Below are positions 25,214 through 33,998 of a stretch of DNA of 58,060 nucleotides, piece by piece. Numbering within the stretch: the first letter of the stretch is position 1; every line of letters begins with the position of its first letter. Below the pieces are notes generated by a model. The model worked only from the letters and a program-made list of their open reading frames with translations, searched no databases and was not told where the DNA came from. Position numbers and translations under genes: made by a program. The stretch is from Devosia sp. (GTDB lineage Bacteria; Pseudomonadota; Alphaproteobacteria; Rhizobiales; Devosiaceae), in contig JAUXUM010000227.1 in NCBI GenBank assembly GCA_030680995.1, positions 1 through 58,060 on the forward strand. Reading direction: 5' to 3'.

Positions 25214-25957
25214 TCAACGAATAAAGCCAAATTCCTTGGCTCCCGCAGATTTGCGCCAATCGAGCCAGGCGGCGACCGAATGCACCCGGCGGATCGAGCC
25301 GGACTCCTCGCCCAACGGCGCCACTTCCCAGAGCCAGGACTGGTCGCTCGGCGGCAGCGGGCGGCCGTGCAGCAGGTCGAACTGCTCCTTGATGCCGCCG
25401 TTGCGCCCGAAGACGCGGTAGTCGAGATCTGTGACCAGCGTCACCGGACAGGGCAGCACGGCGAGGCCGTCGAGATGAGCGTCAACTACCCCGCGGGCTT
25501 CGCCCTGCGGCGCCCAGTGCGCCAATTGCGAGAGAAGGTTGAGCGAAATCACCCAGTCGAGATCGGGAACGCGGCCGAGAAAGCCCAGGTGGTCCGGGTT
25601 GGTCGCCGCCGAGAGGTCGTGCCATTGCCGCCGCACATGGGGGTAACGCCGTAGCCGCCGGTTTGTCGTCGCAAGATGGGCTTGGTCGACAAGCAGAACC
25701 GTCTCGAACGTCCGGGCCAGCGCTTCGAGCGGGACGTCGAACAGCGGCCCCGAGCCCAGGACGGCGACGGTCCGCCGTGGCGCGACATCGTCGATCATGG
25801 TGTCGATCAGGCCGCGGGTCCTGGCAATGTGGGGCGCCCATGCCTCGAACTGGCGTTGTCCGCGGGCCCAAAGGCCCACCGCGTCTGCGAGGTGTGGGCG
25901 GAAGGCCTTCGGCGTTCCAGGATAGCTCAGGGCGTAGACGAAGCTTTCAACAATCAT
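25214..25957 (-). CDS. Uncharacterised SAM-methyltransferase-like protein
   Basis: A 247-aa protein of unknown function. Around residues 63-92 it reads TVAVLGSGPLFDVPLEALARTFETVLLVDQAHL, which has the shape of the S-adenosylmethionine-binding loop and second-strand acidic residue of class I methyltransferases. Later DLDWVISLNLLSQL resembles motif IV. No metal or DNA-binding motif is seen. ATG 25957 was chosen because the protein-like composition begins there; the frame extends upstream without good starts. It follows tRNA-Arg by 27 bp. The methyltransferase label is inferred from fold-like motifs only. Confidence 0.6.
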   Translation of the reverse strand: MIVESFVYALSYPGTPKAFRPHLADAVGLWARGQRQFEAWAPHIARTRGLIDTMIDDVAPRRTVAVLGSGPLFDVPLEALARTFETVLLVDQAHLATTNRRLRRYPHVRRQWHDLSAATNPDHLGFLGRVPDLDWVISLNLLSQLAHWAPQGEARGVVDAHLDGLAVLPCPVTLVTDLDYRVFGRNGGIKEQFDLLHGRPLPPSDQSWLWEVAPLGEESGSIRRVHSVAAWLDWRKSAGAKEFGFIR

Positions 25958-26115
25958 GCAAAGTACCGCAGGAGCGCCGCTATTGGTGGAGTCGACATCG
26001 AAGATGCACTTTGGACCCAAAGGCTCACAGGCATCAAAGGCTAAGCGGCAATATGTTGCCACAGGGGAGAACACGCGACGGGGAACGTGAAATTTGCCGC
26101 AATTGTGGGGCAGGG

Positions 26116-26949
26116 GTGGTGATCTCGAAGTCGGGGCGGAATTTGCTGGGAAAACATGCGGTCGGTCTTGCCGCGATGATTGTTGTTGTGTCTTTGCCAA
26201 TGGCGGCACGGGCATGCGATGGGTTGCGCGAGGGTCCACGAGGTATCGTGCAGCAGGTCACCGATGGCGACACCATCGTCCTCGACAGCGGCCTGGTCGT
26301 CCGGCTCATCGGCATGCAGGCGCCCAAGCTGCCGCTTGGCCGCGACGGTTTCGAGCCGTGGCCGATGGCCGAGGACGCCAGGTTCGCCCTCGAAGCGCTG
26401 GTCCTGGGCAAGGGGGTTCATCTTGCCTATGGCGGCGAGCAATCGGACAGGCACGGCCGGGCCCTCGGTCACCTCTATCTCGCCGATGCGCCCGCAATCT
26501 GGGTGCAGGAGGCGATCGTCGGGCAGGGCCTCGCCCGCGTCTATCCGTTCCCGGACAACCGGGCCTGTCTGCTGGAGCTGATGGCGGCGGAAGGCAAGGC
26601 CCGCGCCATGAAGCTTGGCATCTGGAGCGATCCCTTCTACACCGTGCGCCGTGCCGACCAGCCAGAGGTGCTGGCGGGGCGCTCCGGCCATTATGAACTC
26701 GTCGAGGGTCGGGTGCTGAAGTCCGGCAAGGCGGGCGGGCGCGTGTTCCTCAATTTCGGCCGCTACTGGAAAGAGGACTTCACGGTGGTGATAGACGCTC
26801 GAGCCCTGCGGCTTTTCGGCGACAGCGGCCTCGATCCCCTTGTGCTAGAGGGGGCGCTCGTGCGGGTGAGAGGGTGGGTGGACGATCGGGATGGTCCGCG
26901 CATCGAAGTGACGCATCCCGAGCAGATAGAGGTTCTGGCGACCCGATGA
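26116..26949 (+). CDS. Thermonuclease-family (SNase-like) secreted nuclease
   Basis: About 277 aa. The N-terminus is a signal peptide (LAAMIVVVSLPMAARA before a Cys). The SNase-like domain shows VTDGDTIVLDSGLVVRLIGMQAPKLPLGRD (metal- and phosphate-binding signature), then DRHGRALGHLYLADAPAIWVQEAIVGQGLARVYPF and AEGKARAMKLGIWS. These correspond to the motifs of staphylococcal-type nucleases acting outside the cytoplasm. The C-terminal part is extended with a non-nuclease region of unknown use. The start is GTG, at 26116 or 26119. The stop overlaps the M48 gene by an ATGA. Confidence 0.85.
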   Translation: MVISKSGRNLLGKHAVGLAAMIVVVSLPMAARACDGLREGPRGIVQQVTDGDTIVLDSGLVVRLIGMQAPKLPLGRDGFEPWPMAEDARFALEALVLGKGVHLAYGGEQSDRHGRALGHLYLADAPAIWVQEAIVGQGLARVYPFPDNRACLLELMAAEGKARAMKLGIWSDPFYTVRRADQPEVLAGRSGHYELVEGRVLKSGKAGGRVFLNFGRYWKEDFTVVIDARALRLFGDSGLDPLVLEGALVRVRGWVDDRDGPRIEVTHPEQIEVLATR

Positions 26950-28424
26950 TCGCTTTGCGGCGGATTATTGAAAAAACTGCTGGTGCGGCCATTGTTGCGG
27001 CACTGCTGCTGCTTGCCGGCTGCACGACGCTGGTCGGGTCGGCGGTCAAGGTGAGTGAGACCGGCGGGCAGAGTGCTCCCATCGTTCCCGCCCGAGCCGA
27101 TTCGGAAGATGACATCATCGGTGCGCGCGAGCATCCGCGGATCGTCGCGTCCTACGGCGGGTTCTATTCGGACCGGCAGGCGGAAATCGTACTGGCGCGC
27201 ATAGTCGGCCGGCTCCTGGCCGCGGCCGACCAGCCCAGCGCGCAGTTCACGGTAACGATTCTCGACACGGCCGAGGTCAACGCCTTCGCGCTGCCCGGTG
27301 GCTACGTCTATGTGACCCGCGGCATTCTGGCGCTGGCATCCGACACCAGTGAACTGGCGGCGGTGCTGGCGCACGAGATCGCCCATGTCACGCTGCGCCA
27401 CGCCCGCGCGCGCACCAACCGGGTGCGCACCAGCGCGATCGTCGACAAGGTCGTGACCGGCGTCTTCGGCGGCAGCGTGGAAACGGATCAGAGTTCGAAC
27501 CGGTCGCGCATGTCGCTGGCTGCTTTCAGTCAACAGCAGGAGCTCGCCGCCGACAAGGAAGGGATCATGATCGCCGGGAAAGCCGGCTACGATCCCCACG
27601 CGGCGGCGCGGTTCCTCGGCGCCATGAGCCGCTTCGCCAAATTCTCGGCCGGAGATACGGAGCAGGCCGACGATTTCCTCTCCTCCCATCCATCGACGCC
27701 CGACCGAATCCAGAAGGCGATCGAAGCCGCGCGCGCCTCCTTCGGCGCGCCCGGGCTGGGCGAGACCGATCGGTCCGGCTACATGGCCGGCATCGAAGGT
27801 CTCACCTTCGGCGACAGTTCCGCGCAGGGTGCGGTCGTCGGCCGGCGCTTCATCGACCCGAAGCGGAAATTCACCTTCGCCGTGCCCGAAGGCTATACGC
27901 TGCAGAATTCGCGGGGCGCCGTCGTCGGGGTCGCGGGCGACGGAGAGGCGGTCCGCTTCGACAGCGCCGAGGTGCCGCCGAGCATGGGGCTGGAGGATTA
28001 CCTCAAATCGGGATGGATAGCGGGCCTGCAGCCGCAGACCGTCAAGCGGCAGAATTTCAACGGGGTCGAAATGGCCTCGGGCACGGCCGTCACCGCGCAA
28101 TGGAACTTCCGCGTGTCGGTCGTGCGCTTCGGCGACCGGGTCTACCGCTTCATCTTCGCCGCCAAATTCGACAGCCCGCGTTTCGCGAGCGGAGCCGAGC
28201 AGACGCTGAAGAGCTTCCGCGAAGCCACGGCCAAGGATATTTCGCAGATCCGCAAGCTGACGGTGTGGACCGTGACCGCCGGCCCGGTCGATACGGCGGA
28301 TTCGCTTGCCCGCAAGATGGCCGGTCTCACCCGCGGCAATGAGCTGTTCTACATCCTCAACAATCTCTATCCCGGCGATCCGGTCGAGGCGGGGGCCAAG
28401 TACAAGATCGTGGCGGTACAGTAG
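26946..28424 (+). CDS. M48-family metalloprotease lipoprotein
   Basis: A 492-aa zinc metalloprotease with a lipobox (LLAGC, Cys about residue 26). The peptidase region has the zinc motif HEIAH (about residue 143) and the third ligand in ELAADKEG (about residue 199). The domain resembles BepA/YfgC and other M48 envelope proteases involved in outer-membrane protein quality control. The C-terminus (VWTVTAGPVDTADSLARKM and NNLYPGDPVEAGAKYKIVAV) resembles a LysM-like binding segment. ATG 26946 overlaps the stop of the nuclease gene. A convergent terminator follows at 28434. Confidence 0.92.
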   Translation: MIALRRIIEKTAGAAIVAALLLLAGCTTLVGSAVKVSETGGQSAPIVPARADSEDDIIGAREHPRIVASYGGFYSDRQAEIVLARIVGRLLAAADQPSAQFTVTILDTAEVNAFALPGGYVYVTRGILALASDTSELAAVLAHEIAHVTLRHARARTNRVRTSAIVDKVVTGVFGGSVETDQSSNRSRMSLAAFSQQQELAADKEGIMIAGKAGYDPHAAARFLGAMSRFAKFSAGDTEQADDFLSSHPSTPDRIQKAIEAARASFGAPGLGETDRSGYMAGIEGLTFGDSSAQGAVVGRRFIDPKRKFTFAVPEGYTLQNSRGAVVGVAGDGEAVRFDSAEVPPSMGLEDYLKSGWIAGLQPQTVKRQNFNGVEMASGTAVTAQWNFRVSVVRFGDRVYRFIFAAKFDSPRFASGAEQTLKSFREATAKDISQIRKLTVWTVTAGPVDTADSLARKMAGLTRGNELFYILNNLYPGDPVEAGAKYKIVAVQ

Positions 28425-28433
28425 CGGAAATGA

Positions 28434-28459
28434 AAAGGGCCGGTTTGCACCGGCCCTTT
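28434..28459. terminator. bidirectional transcription terminator
   Basis: A perfect 11-bp stem (28434-28444 with 28449-28459) around a four-base loop (TTGC) lies between the convergent M48 and carD genes. The stem ends in a run of A on one side and of T on the other, so it can end transcripts from both directions. Confidence 0.85.
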
Positions 28460-28484
28460 GACGTCCATGACTGATGAGCGGTTG

Positions 28485-29048
28485 CTAAGCCGCCGCTTCT
28501 TCAGCGTCGGCGGCGTCGGTCTTGACGCCGCGGCGCGGGCCCTTCTGCAGGTTCTTCTCGATGAGCTGGATGGCTTCGGTCAAAGTGAGCCTGTTGACGG
28601 CACCGATCTCGCGCGACATCCGGTCCATGGCCTGCTCGAACAGCTGACGTTCCGAATAGGACTGCTCGGGCTGCTCGTCGGACCGGTAGAGGTCGCGCAC
28701 CACTTCGGAGATGGCGATCAGATCGCCGGAGTTGATCTTGGCCTCATACTCCTGGGCGCGGCGGCTCCACATCGTACGCTTGACGCGGGCGCGGCCGGTC
28801 AGCGTATCAAGCGCCTTCCGCACCAGGTCTTCCTCGGCGAGCTTGCGCATGCCCACGGATTTGATCTTGGCGACCGGAACGCGCAAAGTGAGCTTGTCCT
28901 GTGCGAAGGAGATGACGAACAGCTCCAGGCTCAGCCCGGCGACTTCCTGTTCTTCGATCGAGGTAATGAGGCCTACGCCATGAGCGGGGTAGACGATATA
29001 TTCACCCGTCTTGAAACCGAGCCGCTGGACTGCCTTCTTCGTGACCAT
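28485..29048 (-). CDS. carD: CarD-family transcriptional regulator
   Basis: A 187-aa CarD/CdnL-type regulator that binds RNA polymerase and stabilises open complexes at rRNA and other promoters. The N-terminal Tudor-like domain reads FKTGEYIVYPAHGVGLITSIEEQEVAG and the C-terminal DNA-binding helices include LIAISEVVRDLYRS, followed by an alanine-rich tail. ATG 29048 lies seven bases after AGGAG and is preferred over an ATG two codons upstream, which is only one base from the site. It belongs to the conserved carD-fdxA-S4-helicase block. Confidence 0.94.
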   Translation of the reverse strand: MVTKKAVQRLGFKTGEYIVYPAHGVGLITSIEEQEVAGLSLELFVISFAQDKLTLRVPVAKIKSVGMRKLAEEDLVRKALDTLTGRARVKRTMWSRRAQEYEAKINSGDLIAISEVVRDLYRSDEQPEQSYSERQLFEQAMDRMSREIGAVNRLTLTEAIQLIEKNLQKGPRRGVKTDAADAEEAAA

Positions 29049-29368
29049 TCGCATACTCCTTTAACGCCGCCGCCGGACCGGTTCTTTGCGGCAAGACCGT
29101 CCGTTGTTACTTGATCGCCACCCCTAAATGGGATTGCAGCACTGTCCCCGCAACAGGCCGGGCCGCGAGACCGGCCGGTTGCGCGCCAAATCTTCTATCC
29201 TGTCAAAAAAAAGAGTGCCTCTCGGCACGAGCTGGGTGACGGGTGTACTGCATTGCTTTAAAAACCATAGCACAATTTTTCAGCAAAATCAAAATCGCCG
29301 AATCAATGCCTGACCGCGGCTGGAAAGTCCGGTCCCAAAGCGTCCCTAAGTGTCAGGCGGCGCCGAGG
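29049..29368. other. carD-fdxA intergenic region
   Basis: About 320 bp with no gene. It contains the terminator at 29205-29228 and presumably the carD promoter between that terminator and 29048. The region 29229-29368 forms the 3' untranslated part of fdxA or could hold a small RNA; I see no defined promoter for one. Confidence 0.6.
29205..29228 (-). terminator. intrinsic terminator downstream of fdxA
   Basis: On the minus strand a GC-rich stem (GTGCC with GGCAC, loop GAGA) is followed, after TC, by eight T residues. It lies 140 bp after the fdxA stop. Confidence 0.75.
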
Positions 29369-29707
29369 TCAGTCGCCCTCGCCGGGGGCCTCGGAGAAGT
29401 ATTTTTCGAGTTTGTCCGGCACGCCGTCGAACTCCTTGGCGTCGGCCGGCGCATCCCGCTTTTCCGTGATGTTGGGCCAGACCGAGGCATATTTGGTGTT
29501 GATCTCGAGCCATCTGTCGAGGCCACTCTCGGTATCGGGCTTGATTGCTTCGGCTGGACACTCTGGCTCGCATACGCCGCAGTCGATGCATTCGTCCGGA
29601 TGGATGACAAGCATGTTCTCGCCTTCATAGAAGCAGTCGACAGGGCAAACCTCGACGCAGTCCATGTATTTGCACTTAATGCAATTATCCGTGACGATAT
29701 AGGTCAT
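29369..29707 (-). CDS. fdxA: 7Fe ferredoxin FdxA
   Basis: A 112-aa ferredoxin with both the [3Fe-4S] and [4Fe-4S] sites. Cys residues occur at positions 9, 12, 17, 21, 25, 40, 43, 46 and 50 ([19 protein letters not shown] and [13 protein letters not shown]), the pattern of the dicluster ferredoxin I family. It is a cytoplasmic electron carrier. ATG 29707 gives the family's normal [10 protein letters not shown] start; an upstream extension to 29740 is unlikely. It lies within the conserved carD/S4/helicase neighbourhood. Confidence 0.96.
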   Translation of the reverse strand: MTYIVTDNCIKCKYMDCVEVCPVDCFYEGENMLVIHPDECIDCGVCEPECPAEAIKPDTESGLDRWLEINTKYASVWPNITEKRDAPADAKEFDGVPDKLEKYFSEAPGEGD

Positions 29708-29900
29708 CTCTGAGCGGTCCTGCTCGCCTACTCCCGGCAAAAAGAAGACGCTCGCGGCGGGGAGGCGCCGTCGAGGGTCGCCCGGTTGCTAATCCTTTTT
29801 GTCCGTCGCCGCAAGGGTGGCGGGGAGCAGGGAATTGCCGCAGATGCGGGATGGGGAGAAGGGGATTCCAGCGCGGGCATATGTCAGGCTGCGTTCTCCT

Positions 29901-29915
29901 TTACGTAAGGCGTAA
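29901..29915. promoter_or_regulatory. candidate HigA operator upstream of higB
   Basis: The 15-bp inverted repeat TTACG-N5-CGTAA lies 20 bp upstream of the higB start, overlapping the likely promoter. HigA antitoxins bind palindromes here to autoregulate the pair; that binding is inferred. Confidence 0.5.
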
Positions 29916-29934
29916 TGAGTACTATTGTTGACGA

Positions 29935-30219
29935 ATGATCGTCGGCTATCGGGACAAGCGCACCGAGCGGTTCGCCCACGGCGTGCACGTCAGGGAATTC
30001 TCCGGCTTTGCCCGACAAGCCGAACTTCGGCTTGACCGGCTGGAATCGGCCCAAAATCTGGCCGATCTTGCCGCATTGCCTGGAAACCGGCTCGAGATGC
30101 TGAAGGGCAATCGGTCGGGCCAATACAGCATCCGCATCAACGATCAGTGGCGGATCTGTTTCGAATGGCCCTCCGGATCGCCCGGTCCGAGCGCGGTCGA
30201 GATTGTGGACTATCACTAG
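29935..30219 (+). CDS. higB: HigB-like RelE-superfamily toxin
   Basis: A 94-aa toxin of the HigB/RelE family, a ribosome-dependent mRNA endonuclease in known members. The core reads FSGFARQAELRLDRLESAQNLADLAALPGNRLEMLKGNRSGQYSIRINDQWRICFEW, which includes the family's NRLExLKG and YSIRIxxxWRICF segments. The toxin gene precedes the antitoxin gene, the typical HigBA order, with nine bases between them. The pair sits on the plus strand among minus-strand core genes, suggesting later insertion. Confidence 0.9.
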   Translation: MIVGYRDKRTERFAHGVHVREFSGFARQAELRLDRLESAQNLADLAALPGNRLEMLKGNRSGQYSIRINDQWRICFEWPSGSPGPSAVEIVDYH

Positions 30220-30228
30220 GAGTTGACT

Positions 30229-30525
30229 ATGGCGCGCACCCCTATTCATGCTGGCGAGCATCTCGCCGAAGAACTTCGCGAGCTCGGGATTTCGGCGGCC
30301 GAGCTGGCGCGGCAACTGGAGGTTCCAGTCAATCGCATCACATCGATCATGAATGGGCAGCGGGGCATCACCGCCGACACCGCTTTGCGGCTCGGCCACT
30401 GGTTCGGCACCAGCCCGGAGTTCTGGCTCAACCTGCAGAAGCTCTATGAGCTGAGGCTGGCGCAAAACGCAATCGGCGAAAAAATCGAGAGGTTGCCGCG
30501 GCGCTCAGGCCAGTACGCCGCCTAA
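30229..30525 (+). CDS. higA: HigA-like XRE-family antitoxin
   Basis: A 98-aa antitoxin and transcription factor with an HTH_XRE domain: LAEELRELGISAAELARQLEVPVNRITSIMNGQRGITADTALRLGHWFGTSPEFWLNLQ, the classic HigA pattern. It would neutralise the neighbouring toxin and repress the operon. ATG 30229 follows AGGAG; an in-frame TTG lies two codons upstream. The stop codon overlaps, in antiparallel, the stop of the S4 gene. Confidence 0.93.
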   Translation: MARTPIHAGEHLAEELRELGISAAELARQLEVPVNRITSIMNGQRGITADTALRLGHWFGTSPEFWLNLQKLYELRLAQNAIGEKIERLPRRSGQYAA

Positions 30526-30923
30526 TCCTCGCCCTCCTGCAGCCGGTCGGTGTCGCGGCGTTGCTTCTTGGTGGGGCGGCCGGTGCCCGGGTCCCGCTGG
30601 GCGAGCGGCAGAGGCCCGGCTTCCCGCGGCGCCGGCGGGGGCGAGAGGTCCTCGTAGAGCATCGCTGCCTCGGCCGCCGGACCGCGCCGGGACCCCGAGT
30701 CGAGCACCCGCCATACCTTGAGCTGGCTGTGCAGCGTCATGGTCAGCACGTCACCGGCGCCGACCTTGCGATCGGTGTCGAGCGTACGCCCGGAATTGAC
30801 CCTTACCGCGCCGCCTTCGATTAGCTTTTGCGCCAGCGTGCGCGATTTGACGGCGCGTGAGAAGAACAGCCACCGGTCGAGGCGCTGCTTGGCGCCCGGC
30901 CCGGCCCGGCCGTTTTCAGCCAT
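30522..30923 (-). CDS. S4-domain RNA-binding protein (Hsp15-like)
   Basis: A 133-aa protein with an N-terminal S4 RNA-binding domain: QRLDRWLFFSRAVKSRTLAQKLIEGGAVRVNSGRTLDTDRKVGAGDVLTM. This matches the Hsp15/HslR group, which binds the 50S subunit carrying a stalled nascent chain. A basic, Pro-rich C-terminus follows. It lies nine bases after the helicase gene and is probably cotranscribed with it, as is common in this order of bacteria. Confidence 0.9.
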   Translation of the reverse strand: MAENGRAGPGAKQRLDRWLFFSRAVKSRTLAQKLIEGGAVRVNSGRTLDTDRKVGAGDVLTMTLHSQLKVWRVLDSGSRRGPAAEAAMLYEDLSPPPAPREAGPLPLAQRDPGTGRPTKKQRRDTDRLQEGED

Positions 30924-30932
30924 CGGCGCGCA

Positions 30933-33900
30933 TCACTCGGGCTTGGGGTTGCGCAGGGCGGCGAGAGCCGCGAAGGGCGAATCGGGATCGAAGACCGGTT
31001 CGCGCCTCTCCCGCGGCGGGCGCGCCTGTCCCTTGTCGAAGCCCTTGCTGCCTTGGAACTTGGGCTTGCCCTCGAACGGCTTGCCGTCTTCGCCGTTCTG
31101 GCGGCGCCCTTCATGGCGGGGGCGGCCGCTGCCGCCGGGGCGTTGCCGGTCGTCGCCGTCGGGCCGGCCATGGCGGCGTCCCTGGCGCTTCTCGGGCGCC
31201 GCGCCCTCGGCGCCGGTCGCGGCGCCATCGCCCTGATGTGGCTGCCGCGCAGCGCGCTTGCCGTCATGGCGCGCATTGTCGGGACGGCGTCCGCCGGGGA
31301 ACCAGATTTCGTCGAATTCGGGTTCGGCGGGCTTGGCCTCGGCGTTCGGTGGCGGGGCGCCGAGATCGGCGGTCGCGGTTTCGACGGCGGCCGCCTCAAC
31401 TGCAACCGCAGCTGCGCCTTCGACTGCTTCCTGCGCCTCCACGTTGACCACGACTTCGGCGGCTTCTTCGGCCGTCCCGGTGACCGGTGCGGCGACGGCC
31501 GCGACATCGGAGACCGGCGCTGTTTCTCCCGCAACCGCTTCAGCGGCGGGGGCGGGCGCCGCAACCTTGGGCGTGCGCCTTACCCGGTACCCCAGCGAGG
31601 TGAGGATGGAGGCGAAATCCTCCCCGGCCGTACCCAGGAGCGAGGTCATCTCCACCGTGACGCGGAAGCCGTTGCCCTCGGCGGCGCCGGCGGGCAGGTC
31701 ACCCTGGTGCCTCTGCGGGTCGAGCGCGATCAGCGGCCGGATGATGTCGGCGAGACGCTCGAGGATGTCGACGCGCACGGCGCGTCTGCCGGCGACCTTG
31801 AAGCCGGCGACCTCGTAGAGCCTGGGATTGATCTCGGGATCGATGAGGAACGAGGTCCGGCCCGAAAGCACGATCCGGGGCAGCTCGGCAACCCCCGGCT
31901 GGCGGACGCCGCCATGCTTGAGCGCGAAGAGAATAATGGCAAGTTCGCGCGGCGCCGGTTTCAGGCTCGCCGGTACGTAGATATGATAGGCGCCGAACTT
32001 GACCCCCAGCTTGCGCATCTTGGCGCGCACGTCCTGGTCGAGCCCCTTGACCTCTTCGGCAACCGCCGAGCGCGGCAAGAGCCCCAGGCTCTCGAAGAGC
32101 TGAAAGGCGATGCCCCGGGCAGCGCCCTCGAGATCGGCCGGTTCGCCGAGCGCCATCACCGGCTCGAGCTGGGTATTGATCGTGTGGCGGAGCCAGAGGT
32201 TCAGGCGCTCCTCCACACGTTCCAGTTCGGGGCCGGAAAGGCTGTCATCGGCAAGGATGATGAGGCGCGGGCTCAACAGCGACTCGCCTTCGGCCAGGTT
32301 GGCCACGACTTCGCCGCGCCACCGGACGCAGCCGTCCGTGGACAGCACGATCTCTTCGTTCGGGGCTCCGGCCAGACGGTCGGCACGTTTGGCGATCTCG
32401 GGAGCGATCGCCTGGCTCGCGGCATTGCGCAAACCCTTGGCATCGCCCTCTTCGGATCGGGCAAGCGTGAACCGGAAGCCCTCGATCGAGCCGATGAGAT
32501 GGCCTTCGAGGCGGATTTCCCCCCGATCGTTGATTTCAGGCGTAACCATGGATCTGTCTCTCAAGTGCCGCATGAGGACGCTGGTGCGACGGTCGACAAA
32601 GCGCTGCGTCAGGCGCTCGTGCAAAGCGTCGCTCAGACGGTCCTCGATGTCACGGGTCTTTTCGCGCCAATGGATCGGGTCTTCAAGCCAATTTCTGCGG
32701 TTGGCGACAAAGGTCCAAGTTCGAACCTGACGTATTCTGTTGGAAAGCGTGTCGATGTCGCCGCTCACATTGTCGCAGAAGCGCACCTGCTCGGCAATCC
32801 AGTCCGCGTCGACCCTGCCCTTGGCCATGAGGTCGACGAAAACGCGGGTGACGATTTCGCCGTGCTGGGCCGGGGAGATATCGCGGTAGTCCGGGATCCC
32901 GCAGCATTCCCAGAGCTGCTTGACCGCCTCCGATGTCGTCGCCAGATGCCCCGCCTCGTTGCGGGAGAGGAACTCGAGGGCGTGCTGATCGGTGGCGATG
33001 GGCACGCGCGTCAGGCTCTTGTGCCGGGGCGTGGCGTCGAGGCTTCGGCCCAGCGCTTCGATCGAAGAGAAATCGAGTTCGGCATTGCGCCACTGCAACA
33101 CGCGCACGGGCTCGAAATCGTGGCTCTCCAGACGGATGACGAGTTCCTCGTCGAACTCCCCGGCGTTGCCGGTGATCCCGAAGGTGCCATTATGCATGTG
33201 GCGGCCGGCACGACCGGCAATCTGCCCGAACTCGGCGGGGGTCAGCGGCCGGGTCTGGTGGCCGTCGAACTTGGTGTCGTCCGCGAACGCGACATGCTTG
33301 ACATCGAGATTGAGCCCCATGCCGATGGCGTCGGTGGCGACGAGGAAATCGACGTCGCCGTTCTGGTACATATCGACCTGGGCATTGCGGGTGCGAGGCG
33401 ACAGCGCGCCCATCACCACGGCCGCTCCACCCCTTTCGCGGCGGAGCAATTCGGCGATGGCGTAGACTTGGGTGGCCGAGAAGGCGACGACGGCGGTCCG
33501 GCGGGGCTGCCGCGAGATTTTCTTGGAGCCGGAGTAGGTCAACTCGGAAAACCGCGGCCGGTGGATGATCTCGGCCGATGGCAGCAGGGTCCGGATCACC
33601 GGCGCCATGGTGCCGGCGCCGAGCAGCAGCGTCTCGCTCAGCCCGCGGGCGTGCAGGATGCGGTTGGTGAAGATGTGGCCGCGGTCGAAATCGGTCGCCA
33701 CCTGGATCTCGTCGACCGCGAGGCACTCCACCGGGATATCGAGCGGCATGGCCTCCACGGTCGCCACCCAGTAGCGGGCCTTGGGCGGCACGATCCGCTC
33801 CTCGCCGGTCACCAGGGCGACGTTCTGGGCGCCGATGCGGCCGGCGACCTTGTGGTAGACCTCGCGCGCCAGAAGCCGCAGCGGCAGGCCGATCATGCCG

Positions 33901-33998
33901 GAACGATGGGCCAGCATGCGCTCGATGGCGAAGAAGGTCTTGCCCGTATTGGTAGGGCCGAGGATCGCCTTGAGCGATTGGGAGGTACCGAGGGTCAT
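30933..33998 (-). CDS. SUV3-like ATP-dependent RNA helicase with long C-terminal tail
   Basis: A 1021-aa DExD/H-type helicase resembling eukaryotic mitochondrial SUV3 and the alphaproteobacterial helicase of this neighbourhood. Motif I is GPTNTGKT (14-21), motif II reads VDEIQ (a DEIQ box), and motifs V and VI occur as VATDAIGMGLNLDV and QIAGRAGR. The C-terminal third includes an Ala/Val-rich region (APAPAAEAVAGETAPVSDVAAVAAPVTG) and ends with a basic Gly/Arg/Lys-rich tail likely to bind RNA and be disordered. It would unwind RNA, perhaps in mRNA turnover. Confidence 0.9.
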   Translation of the reverse strand: MTLGTSQSLKAILGPTNTGKTFFAIERMLAHRSGMIGLPLRLLAREVYHKVAGRIGAQNVALVTGEERIVPPKARYWVATVEAMPLDIPVECLAVDEIQVATDFDRGHIFTNRILHARGLSETLLLGAGTMAPVIRTLLPSAEIIHRPRFSELTYSGSKKISRQPRRTAVVAFSATQVYAIAELLRRERGGAAVVMGALSPRTRNAQVDMYQNGDVDFLVATDAIGMGLNLDVKHVAFADDTKFDGHQTRPLTPAEFGQIAGRAGRHMHNGTFGITGNAGEFDEELVIRLESHDFEPVRVLQWRNAELDFSSIEALGRSLDATPRHKSLTRVPIATDQHALEFLSRNEAGHLATTSEAVKQLWECCGIPDYRDISPAQHGEIVTRVFVDLMAKGRVDADWIAEQVRFCDNVSGDIDTLSNRIRQVRTWTFVANRRNWLEDPIHWREKTRDIEDRLSDALHERLTQRFVDRRTSVLMRHLRDRSMVTPEINDRGEIRLEGHLIGSIEGFRFTLARSEEGDAKGLRNAASQAIAPEIAKRADRLAGAPNEEIVLSTDGCVRWRGEVVANLAEGESLLSPRLIILADDSLSGPELERVEERLNLWLRHTINTQLEPVMALGEPADLEGAARGIAFQLFESLGLLPRSAVAEEVKGLDQDVRAKMRKLGVKFGAYHIYVPASLKPAPRELAIILFALKHGGVRQPGVAELPRIVLSGRTSFLIDPEINPRLYEVAGFKVAGRRAVRVDILERLADIIRPLIALDPQRHQGDLPAGAAEGNGFRVTVEMTSLLGTAGEDFASILTSLGYRVRRTPKVAAPAPAAEAVAGETAPVSDVAAVAAPVTGTAEEAAEVVVNVEAQEAVEGAAAVAVEAAAVETATADLGAPPPNAEAKPAEPEFDEIWFPGGRRPDNARHDGKRAARQPHQGDGAATGAEGAAPEKRQGRRHGRPDGDDRQRPGGSGRPRHEGRRQNGEDGKPFEGKPKFQGSKGFDKGQARPPRERREPVFDPDSPFAALAALRNPKPE

